Assembly: GCA_964457405.1 (NCBI GenBank)
Contig: CAYWEP010000039.1
Coordinates: 1-10,539 of the forward strand
DNA from: CAYWEP01 sp964457405
GTDB taxonomy: Bacteria > Patescibacteriota > Microgenomatia > Levybacterales > UBA12049
DNA: 10,539 nt
Reading direction: 5' to 3'
Shown: piece by piece, positions 1 to 4,838 of the stretch
Position numbering within the stretch: the stretch's first letter is position 1
Layout: every line of letters starts with the position of its first letter
Translations under genes and position numbers: made by a program
Notes under the pieces: model-generated
Database searches by the model: none
Told to the model about the DNA's origin: nothing
The model's input: only the letters and a program-made list of their open reading frames with translations

Positions 1-95
1 GCCTGCAACGCTTTGCTTTGCATAGCGGGCAGGTGTCCAGGATCGCTCATCGTTGGAGATTCTGGATGCGCTCGTTCCTCGCTTACCAGAATGAC
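1..95. repeat. Palindromic repeat cluster inside the pgl-like gene
   Basis: Two hairpin-forming units lie side by side. The first (2-33) pairs CCTGC at 2-6 with GCAGG at 29-33 and CGCT at 9-12 with AGCG at 24-27. The second (59-92) pairs ATTCTGG at 59-65 with CCAGAAT at 86-92, with a short inner GCG/CGC stem. They look like dispersed REP-type palindromes rather than gene sequence. Similar units being scattered in other genomes is my recollection and was not searched. The pgl-like frame stays open through both. Confidence 0.6.
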
Positions 96-459
96 GATTG
101 GTAAACTCTAACACTGGATAAAACGGAATGTCGTTATAGTCAAGGTAGCGAAGAAGCCCTGTATCTTTGAGCATTTTTTCATTACTCTTCTCATGCAGCT
201 TTTCTCCAAACCGCTCATCAACCATGCCTACACCCCCCGGGTGTAGCCTCATCTCAGTTGAGAAAGATTCATAGAGATCCCTAGGCGTCCTCCCTCCTGA
301 GAGGTATAGTACGGTTGTTTTATCAACAAGCGTATAGAGAATATCTTCCACCAGTTTCAAACCACTGTATGTATTATCAACGTTACAGACAAGAATTCCT
401 TCATTTGTATGTGAGCGGATATTTTTTTCTGCAAGAATCTTATGTAGCGCATCAAACAT
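1..459 (-). CDS. pgl: 6-phosphogluconolactonase-like protein (partial, runs off left edge)
   Basis: The visible 153 residues match the N-terminal half of the 6-phosphogluconolactonase/glucosamine-6-phosphate isomerase fold. A sugar-phosphate loop LSGGRTPRDLY lies at about residues 53-63 and a VDERF motif at 80-84, followed by the SN pair at 92-93 that the family uses near the active site. In the family the enzyme hydrolyses 6-phosphogluconolactone in the cytosolic pentose phosphate pathway. Family members are usually about 230-260 residues, so the C-terminal part lies beyond the edge or is lost. From about residue 122 the reading frame passes through a palindromic repeat (separate entry), giving an unfamily-like Arg/Ser-rich stretch. 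No stop codon occurs before position 1. The start ATG is 8 bases after the stop of the upstream pilin-like gene, so the two are probably co-transcribed; no Shine-Dalgarno sequence is visible. The family is fairly clear, but lactonase versus a related isomerase or a decayed copy cannot be settled here. Confidence 0.72.
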   Translation of the reverse strand, partial: MFDALHKILAEKNIRSHTNEGILVCNVDNTYSGLKLVEDILYTLVDKTTVLYLSGGRTPRDLYESFSTEMRLHPGGVGMVDERFGEKLHEKSNEKMLKDTGLLRYLDYNDIPFYPVLEFTNRHSGKRGTSASRISNDERSWTPARYAKQSVAG

Positions 460-467
460 GAGATGGA

Positions 468-1214
468 TTAGAACGTGGTCGGGTCATATTCTTTGTTTGC
501 GCATTGTCGGGTTTTTCCTTCCATCTGGACGCAAAGCGTATACTGTGTTGGATCCTCGCGCAAGAAATAATCGTAAGGCTGAAATGTGCCAGGATCAATG
601 GCTAGATCACTGAGGTACCCTGAATATAGCTCATTGAGCGACTTTGGATAGACTTTTTTATCTGCAAAATACTTTTCCAAAGCTTCACGAAGCAAAGCGA
701 TGTCGTTTCTGCGTTTTGCGTCTCTCGCCTCTGGCGTTTGTAATGAGACTGTCTGCTCTAGATCTTCTGCTTCCGTTGGTTCAGCGGTAATTTCTTCTGT
801 TTGCTCATCAATTGTCTCTTCTTCTCCATCCTCCTCTTCCTGCACAATCTCTTCTTCCTCTGGAGGTTGTGATGATGATATGAACAGAACAATACCTATA
901 CCCAAAACGATTGTCAAAAATGCTGCAATACCAACCATCACCCACCTTGGAGGCATGTGGAATGCAAATCTCGGTTTGGGGTTTTCTTGCTGCGGAAGAG
1001 TCGTTATGCTAGGAGGAGGTATCGTATTTGTGAGAGGTATTGTAGCAGGGGCAACAGGAATTTCTGTTGATTGCGTCATGGAGAGAAGCGTAAAGCCTTC
1101 ATCAATGTCAAGCTGTTTGTACCCTGCCTGCAATAGCGTCTGGATAATAACAGGATCCGGAATTTTCCGTTCGCGCTGTTCTGTTATGTATTCTGTTATT
1201 TTCTGATCAGGCAT
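468..1214 (-). CDS. Single-pass membrane protein with pseudopilin-like C-terminal domain
   Basis: The 248-residue product has four parts. Residues 1-45 form a small helical domain (ITEYITEQRERKIPD…) of a type I associate with Patescibacteria proteins that precede a membrane segment. Residues 46-90 are a Pro/Thr linker and 91-113 one hydrophobic helix. A very acidic linker covers about 118-152. Residues 161-240 resemble the soluble part of type II secretion pseudopilins or type IV pilins: a helix starting ARDAKRRNDIALLREALEKY, then a YPKSLNEL turn, and two cysteines (228, 238) that could form a C-terminal disulfide. A normal prepilin leader is absent, because the membrane helix is internal and separated from the pilin-like helix by about 45 residues. 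It is therefore unlikely to be processed or assembled as a classic pilin. It lies 93 bp downstream of rseP and has its own candidate promoter. The exact role is unknown. Confidence 0.82.
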   Translation of the reverse strand: MPDQKITEYITEQRERKIPDPVIIQTLLQAGYKQLDIDEGFTLLSMTQSTEIPVAPATIPLTNTIPPPSITTLPQQENPKPRFAFHMPPRWVMVGIAAFLTIVLGIGIVLFISSSQPPEEEEIVQEEEDGEEETIDEQTEEITAEPTEAEDLEQTVSLQTPEARDAKRRNDIALLREALEKYFADKKVYPKSLNELYSGYLSDLAIDPGTFQPYDYFLREDPTQYTLCVQMEGKTRQCANKEYDPTTF

Positions 1215-1250
1215 ATACTCAGTCTGGCAAAGTTGACGTAGTATGTCAAC
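1215..1250 (-). promoter_or_regulatory. Candidate leaderless promoter with inverted repeat, for the pilin-like gene
   Basis: On the minus strand a perfect -35 TTGACA (1244-1249) is followed by 17 bp and a weak -10 CAGACT (1221-1226) preceded by TGC, an extended -10. Six bases separate the -10 from the ATG, so +1 would be the A of the start codon. The -35 lies in one arm of an inverted repeat, GTTGAC (1232-1237) and GTCAAC (1245-1250), which could be an operator. The -10 matches consensus at only three positions. Confidence 0.42.
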
Positions 1251-1307
1251 AGAAATAAAAGTGGAGACAAAAACTGCCCTAGAAAGCTTCTGATACTTTT
1301 GATACTC

Positions 1308-2501
1308 TTACTTCGGCAGAAGTGGAATAATAAATTGGGAGAACTCTTTAATGGTTACAAGGAATAGCAGCCCAAGCAAGAGAATCATCCCCACTGTGTG
1401 CGCAATCACTTCGACTCGTTGATTCACTTTTTTGCGAGAGATAGCTTCAATCAAAATAAAGAGCAGCCGACCGCCATCAAGCGCGGGAATAGGCAAAATA
1501 TTGAAAAACGCCAGTGCTACTGAGAGAAGCCCAGCCAAATTAAGCCACTCAAGGAGTCGCTCCTGTAGATCATGGAGTTTCCCGATGTCATTGAAAACGA
1601 CAAAAATCCCAATTGGCCCTGAAACAGCACTTCCGACAGGCTCAACCGTTTTTTCTTTGAAAGATACGGCAATAAGATCTGAAAGAACGTCTACATTGTA
1701 GGACATAAGGTTAAAAGGATGGATAAAACCTGAAAGCGCCCGTTGTACCGGCGTCTGGTAAGAAAGGATTGTGACTGGGATAAACGCAACGCCGAGTGGG
1801 CCCTCTCCTTTTGGAGGATTTACACGGGGCGTCACCTGCACCGTGTATGCTTGATCTGTACGAAGACTCTTAAGGGTAATCGTCAGCTCTTTCCCTTTGT
1901 TTTTATTTACTAATTCGCTAAAGGATTTATTGTCTTTAACCGCTTCCCCGTTTACCGATACAATCTTTGATGGCTTTTTAATCCCCGATCTATCTGCAGG
2001 TGAATCAGGCACTACCAACCCGACAACAAGATCGGGTCGTGTCGTGTTGTAATTTGTTTGATTGACTAAGAAAAATTTGTGGTCGGTGATAAGCGGCAAA
2101 TCGGTTTTGTAATTGGTCCATCCTAACATGACATAGTAAATAAGTGCTGCCAAAAGCGCATTCATGACTACGCCGGCGACAACGACTGCTGCGCGATCTC
2201 CAACGGGCCGTGCGAAAAATGCGCGTTTGAGATTACCGGCAACTGCCACATGGTTTTTCGTGGAGATCCGTCCCCCTCCTGCCTCATCTTCGCCATAAAG
2301 CTTCACAAATCCGCCAATAAGGACCGGGTAAAACGAGTATTTTGTTTCACCCCGTTTTAGAGAAAACAGCGCCGGCGTCACAGGAAAACCAAAACCAAAT
2401 TCTTCTACTTTGATGTTTAATCTTCTTGCGATCAAAAAATGACCGAGCTCGTGAATCAATACCAAAACACTGAGGATGACGAGAAATATTAATATTGTCA
2501 T
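1308..2501 (-). CDS. rseP: RIP zinc metalloprotease RseP (site-2 protease, M50 family)
   Basis: This is a 397-residue integral membrane protease that, in the family, cuts transmembrane helices of anti-sigma factors and remnant signal peptides. The first helix carries the zinc-binding HELGH motif (H17, E18, H21). It is followed by the family stretch YSFYPVLIGGFVKLYGED at 55-72, a second helix at about 104-125, one PDZ domain at about 157-226 in the extracytoplasmic loop, and the third zinc-ligand motif NILPIPALDGG (334-344, ligand Asp342). A last hydrophobic helix lies near 365-382. It has one PDZ domain, whereas the 450-residue E. coli enzyme has two; single-PDZ forms are common. The gene sits downstream of frr, as in many bacteria, but without the usual uppS, cdsA and dxr between. 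The start is the only ATG before the catalytic helix. No substrate candidate is obvious in the window. Confidence 0.96.
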   Translation of the reverse strand: MTILIFLVILSVLVLIHELGHFLIARRLNIKVEEFGFGFPVTPALFSLKRGETKYSFYPVLIGGFVKLYGEDEAGGGRISTKNHVAVAGNLKRAFFARPVGDRAAVVVAGVVMNALLAALIYYVMLGWTNYKTDLPLITDHKFFLVNQTNYNTTRPDLVVGLVVPDSPADRSGIKKPSKIVSVNGEAVKDNKSFSELVNKNKGKELTITLKSLRTDQAYTVQVTPRVNPPKGEGPLGVAFIPVTILSYQTPVQRALSGFIHPFNLMSYNVDVLSDLIAVSFKEKTVEPVGSAVSGPIGIFVVFNDIGKLHDLQERLLEWLNLAGLLSVALAFFNILPIPALDGGRLLFILIEAISRKKVNQRVEVIAHTVGMILLLGLLFLVTIKEFSQFIIPLLPK

Positions 2502-2522
2502 GTTAGGTTTTCTATTATAACA
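2502..2522 (-). promoter_or_regulatory. Extended -10 promoter of rseP
   Basis: TGTTATAAT on the minus strand (2514-2522) is a perfect extended -10, TGn plus TATAAT. It ends 12 bases before the ATG, which predicts a leader of only about six bases. No good -35 is seen 16-18 bp upstream, as expected for an extended -10 promoter. No Shine-Dalgarno sequence is present. Confidence 0.6.
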
Positions 2523-2553
2523 TCATTTACTCAATTTAAAATTTTCAGTTTTT

Positions 2554-2590
2554 CCTTCGATATACTCAGGATCCTGAGCTTGCCGAATGG
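2554..2590. repeat. Imperfect 37-bp palindrome between frr and rseP
   Basis: The core CTCAGGATCCTGAG (2565-2578) is a perfect 14-bp palindrome. The flanks CCTTCG and CGAATGG extend it imperfectly. It resembles the dispersed 'TTCGACA…CTCAGGATCCTGAG…GTCGAA' type of intergenic palindrome known from many bacterial genomes. Neither strand has a T tract after the hairpin, so it is not an obvious intrinsic terminator. Confidence 0.6.
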
Positions 2591-2683
2591 ACAATTTTCA
2601 ATGAAATCTAAATATTTTAAATTTAAATTTTTAAACATTCAATGAAAATTTCGAATTTCAAATTGAAAATTTAATAAAGAGGT
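2591..2683. repeat. AT-rich low-complexity spacer downstream of frr
   Basis: About 90 bases are almost entirely A and T, built from degenerate repeats of TCAATGAAA (near 2598 and 2639), AAATTT blocks and interleaved short palindromes such as TTCGAA. It has no reading frame, no promoter for a flanking gene and no recognisable RNA. It may simply be spacer sequence. Confidence 0.5.
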
Positions 2684-3247
2684 TTAAATCTGTAGGAGTT
2701 CCTTTTCTTTCTGCTCTCCCATCCCATCAATTGTCTGCATGGTCTCATCAACGATTTTCTGTACTTCTTTTTCCATCCTATGCATGTCATCGTCTGAGAT
2801 AGTTTTATCATCATGTGCTTTTTTAATAACAGACATTTCTTCGTGTCGCACTTGACGGACCATGATCCGACCATTCTCGAGCTTGTGACGCATAGACTTT
2901 ATAAGCTCTTGTCGTCTCTCCTCAGACAAAGGCGGGATGGAAATGCGAATGATCTGCCCGTCAACAACAGGACTAAGACCGATATTTGCCTCCCGAATGC
3001 CTTTCTCAATTTCCTGAATGACCGTATGATCAAATGGTGTTATGACGAGCGTGTGCGGATCAGATGCACCGATTGTAGCAAGTTCCATAACTTTAAGCTG
3101 CACTGATCCGCCGTATGCTCGCAGGACAACATTTTCAACCAACGCGGGTGACGCTTTACCCGTACGGATAGTGCTGATATCGGTTTTTAAAACATCAAGG
3201 ACTTTCTGAATTTTCTGATGTAGTTCATTGAGAACTTGTTGATCCAT
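2684..3247 (-). CDS. frr: Ribosome recycling factor
   Basis: The 187-residue protein has the usual RRF length and covers the whole family. The helical-bundle start ends in TIRTGKASPALVENV. Next come the beta-rich second domain (VVLRAYGGSVQLKVMELATI), the IGLSPVVDGQIIRISIPPLSEERRQEL stretch, and the C-terminal helix with KLENGRIMVRQVRHE, where the basic residues contact rRNA. In the cytosol RRF works with EF-G to split the post-termination ribosome. It lies 24 bp after tsf; the pyrH gene normally found between them is absent. It has its own extended -10 motif just before the ATG, so it may be transcribed both from rpsB and separately. Confidence 0.97.
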   Translation of the reverse strand: MDQQVLNELHQKIQKVLDVLKTDISTIRTGKASPALVENVVLRAYGGSVQLKVMELATIGASDPHTLVITPFDHTVIQEIEKGIREANIGLSPVVDGQIIRISIPPLSEERRQELIKSMRHKLENGRIMVRQVRHEEMSVIKKAHDDKTISDDDMHRMEKEVQKIVDETMQTIDGMGEQKEKELLQI

Positions 3248-3262
3248 GAATGTATTGTAACA
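3248..3262 (-). promoter_or_regulatory. Extended -10 motif giving a leaderless frr transcript
   Basis: TGTTACAAT on the minus strand (3254-3262) is an extended -10 with a 5/6 hexamer. Exactly six bases (ACATTC) separate it from the ATG, so +1 would be the A of the start codon. The spacer is too short and A/T-rich for any Shine-Dalgarno sequence. A promoter inside a ribosomal operon is plausible but unproven. Confidence 0.5.
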
Positions 3263-3271
3263 AAAATTCGA

Positions 3272-3733
3272 TTATTCGCCTATTGCGAAGCGCTGAAAGC
3301 GTTTGACAGTAATGTTTTCGCCGAGTTTGCCAATGACTCCTTTAATGAGATCTTGGACAGTTTGCGAGGCGTCCCGAATGTATTCTTGTTTTAGCAGTGT
3401 TTCGACATCAGGCGGGTTCATTGCTGCGACTTGCATTGCCAGTTCGCGCGCGAGCTTGGCAAATTCATCGGTTCGGGCGACGAAATCGGTTTCGCACAAA
3501 AGCTCAACGAGAACGCCAACTCTCCCGTTTTGATGAATGTATGATGCAATAATGCCCTGTTCTGTTGCCCGATCTGCTTTTTTCTCTGCAATGGATAACG
3601 CATTTTTCTTTATCCACTCCAGCGCTTTTTTGTAATCGCCACCTGAATCTTCAAACGCTTCTCTGCAATCTGCAATCGATGCTGAGGTTTCGTTGCGGAG
3701 TTTTTTTAGTTGATCGATGTTTACATTACTCAT
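3272..3733 (-). CDS. tsf: Elongation factor Ts (short form)
   Basis: EF-Ts is the nucleotide exchange factor for EF-Tu. The N-terminal UBA-like domain is at 5-45 (LRNETSASIADCREAFEDSG), where the usual DC-K/R-AL signature appears as DCREAF. The EF-Tu-contacting motif TDFVA is at 82-86, and the end KLGENITVKRFQRF at 136-149 closes the first core subdomain. At 153 residues it is about half the length of E. coli EF-Ts (283) and lacks the second core subdomain and the coiled coil. Short forms are known from Thermus and other lineages, so this need not be a truncation. It follows rpsB after a 124-bp repeat-containing spacer and has no visible Shine-Dalgarno sequence or extended -10 near its ATG, so it most likely depends on rpsB transcription. 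Confidence 0.96.
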   Translation of the reverse strand: MSNVNIDQLKKLRNETSASIADCREAFEDSGGDYKKALEWIKKNALSIAEKKADRATEQGIIASYIHQNGRVGVLVELLCETDFVARTDEFAKLARELAMQVAAMNPPDVETLLKQEYIRDASQTVQDLIKGVIGKLGENITVKRFQRFAIGE

Positions 3734-3740
3734 AATTTAT

Positions 3741-3842
3741 GATGTGAGAATTTGGATGTGGGATGCTGGATAAAGAGGTGTGAGGTGGGAAATTTATCTC
3801 ACTTCTCACATCAATCTCTAGCTTCACATTTCTCACTTCTCA
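3741..3842. repeat. Long imperfect hairpin with direct repeats in the rpsB–tsf spacer
   Basis: GATGTGAGAA (3741-3750) and TTCTCACATC (3803-3812) are a perfect 10-bp inverted repeat. The left side is purine-rich and the right side its pyrimidine-rich counterpart, so the whole spacer can fold back on itself imperfectly. TCTCACTTCTCA occurs twice (3797-3808 and 3831-3842). No reading frame is present. It could be a small non-autonomous repeat insertion, an RNA-processing hairpin or an attenuator between rpsB and tsf. Confidence 0.55.
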
Positions 3843-3857
3843 TTTCGTGCTTCGGAT

Positions 3858-4715
3858 TTACTCAACTGATACTTTCTCCGGCGTTTCTTTCGTCTCCTCT
3901 ATCTTCTCCTTCGCTGTACTCACTGCCTTTCTTGTAGTAGTTTTTCTCGGTTTCTTCTCTTTAACCTCTTTTGCTTGCCCCTCGGAGCTCTGCTCTTTGC
4001 TCTTTGCAGCCGCCTTTCGTCCTTCAATCCATGCATCAATGATAACTGATGTGATGAGTTTAATTGATCCAACAGCATCATCATTTGCTGGGATTGGGTA
4101 ATCAATAATTGTCGGATCCGCATTGGTATCGGTAATGCCAACTGTCTTCACGCCTGTTGCCATCGCTTCACGAACCGCCAAATGCTCAAGATGTGTATCT
4201 ATAATGAAAAGGGCATCTGGGATTTTCTGCATATCCGCGATTCCGCTATAGAATTGTTCTAGCTTTTGCCTTTCTCTTTCCCATAACGAAACTTCTTTTT
4301 TCGTATATTTAGCTCTTTCTTCCGGATCTTGTAACCGATCTGATAAGTATTTGAAGCGTTTGAAGTTCTTGGTAATCTCAGGAAAGTTAGTCAAAATACC
4401 GCCGATCCAGCGGTTGGTGACATAAAAAAGACCATCAATATTTTCTTTGTGGACTCTCCCCACTTCTTCTTTGACAATATCTGCTGCCTGGCGCTTGGCG
4501 CCTAGCACTACTAAACTAGTGCCTTCTTTGGAGGCCAAAGCTTTGACAAAAGCGACAGCCTCATCCAAGCCTTCTTTGGTCTTCTCAAGGTTAATGATAT
4601 TGATGCCGTCTCGCGCTTCAAAGATATAATCTCGTGCTTTGGGGTTTTGTCTTGTGACCTGGTGGCCAAAATGGCATCCTGCCTCAAGCAGTTCTTCAAG
4701 TGTAACTGTTCTCAT
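3858..4715 (-). CDS. rpsB: Small ribosomal subunit protein S2
   Basis: S2 binds the 30S subunit between head and body and is needed for S1 binding in many bacteria. Family signatures are GCHFGHQVTRQNPK (13-26), NRWIGGILTNF (101-111) and VGITDTNADPTIIDYPIPANDDA (192-214). The conserved domain ends near residue 232. A lysine/glutamate/threonine-rich tail of about 50 residues follows and is probably disordered; such tails vary between lineages. It is the first gene of the rpsB–tsf–frr cluster. A Shine-Dalgarno sequence AAAGGA (4721-4726) lies five bases before the ATG and fixes the start. This is the only clear Shine-Dalgarno sequence in the window, and it lies in a leader that can fold over it. 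Confidence 0.98.
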   Translation of the reverse strand: MRTVTLEELLEAGCHFGHQVTRQNPKARDYIFEARDGINIINLEKTKEGLDEAVAFVKALASKEGTSLVVLGAKRQAADIVKEEVGRVHKENIDGLFYVTNRWIGGILTNFPEITKNFKRFKYLSDRLQDPEERAKYTKKEVSLWERERQKLEQFYSGIADMQKIPDALFIIDTHLEHLAVREAMATGVKTVGITDTNADPTIIDYPIPANDDAVGSIKLITSVIIDAWIEGRKAAAKSKEQSSEGQAKEVKEKKPRKTTTRKAVSTAKEKIEETKETPEKVSVE

Positions 4716-4782
4716 ACTTGTCCTTTATACCACCATCTGACTGTTGTAGAAAGCAAGGACAAATGTCAGATGTGCGTGATCT
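4716..4782 (-). promoter_or_regulatory. Structured rpsB leader: candidate pseudoknot covering the ribosome binding site
   Basis: Reading the minus strand, CATCTGAC (4765-4772) pairs perfectly with GTCAGATG (4734-4741) to form stem 1. Inside its loop, TTGTCCTT (4755-4762) is perfectly complementary to AAGGACAA (4718-4725), which contains the core of the rpsB Shine-Dalgarno sequence, forming stem 2. The order of the strands makes an H-type pseudoknot with linkers of 2, 13 and 8 nt. S2 represses its own mRNA through a structured leader in gammaproteobacteria. The same logic here is inference, and I do not recognise this as a known leader class. Confidence 0.6.
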
Positions 4783-4788
4783 TGGTAT

Positions 4789-4817
4789 ATTATATCGAAT
4801 TGCAATTTAGATTGCAA
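4789..4817 (-). promoter_or_regulatory. Promoter of rpsB
   Basis: On the minus strand a -35 TTGCAA (4812-4817), a 17-bp spacer and a perfect -10 TATAAT (4789-4794) predict a start near 4782 and a leader of about 66 nt. This is the best complete sigma-70-type promoter in the window. Its -35 is one half of the inverted repeat at 4800-4817. Confidence 0.72.
4800..4817. promoter_or_regulatory. Inverted repeat spanning both divergent -35 elements
   Basis: TTGCAAT (4800-4806) and ATTGCAA (4811-4817) form a perfect 7-bp inverted repeat around TTAG. The right arm holds the rpsB -35 and the left arm the candidate -35 of the plus-strand gene at 4839. A protein bound here could control both promoters; equally, the symmetry may only reflect two face-to-face -35 elements. 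Confidence 0.45.
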
Positions 4818-4828
4818 CTTGTTAGGAT
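4800..4828 (+). promoter_or_regulatory. Candidate promoter of the YLYP-domain gene
   Basis: TTGCAA (4800-4805), 17 bp, then TGT-TAGGAT (4820-4828), an extended -10 with a 4/6 hexamer. The start would fall near 4835, only four bases before the ATG at 4839. The AGGA within the -10 would then not be transcribed, so it is not a functional Shine-Dalgarno sequence. Confidence 0.45.
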
Positions 4829-4838
4829 AAAAATACCT

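Noticed and set aside
1085..1100. GFTLL near residue 40 of the pilin-like protein as a prepilin cleavage motif
   Set aside because: It lies in the N-terminal helical domain, is not followed by a hydrophobic helix or the conserved Glu, and the membrane helix is 50 residues further on.
700..1206. 168-codon open frame on the plus strand opposite the pilin-like gene
   Set aside because: Ser/Cys-rich and mirror-like to the acidic and Pro-rich coding of the real gene; an antisense artefact with no homology seen.
1291..1306. Direct repeat TGATACT twice just after the rseP stop
   Set aside because: Two 7-bp copies are too short to carry meaning alone, and no hairpin or known site is formed.
2554..2590. 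The palindrome after frr as an intrinsic terminator
   Set aside because: No T tract follows the hairpin on either strand.
4647..4838. Upstream extension of the YLYP gene by 64 codons to an ATG at 4647
   Set aside because: This part is antisense to rpsB and its leader, has unlikely composition for an N-terminus, and both -35/-10 elements lie downstream of that ATG. The ATG at 4839 is better placed.
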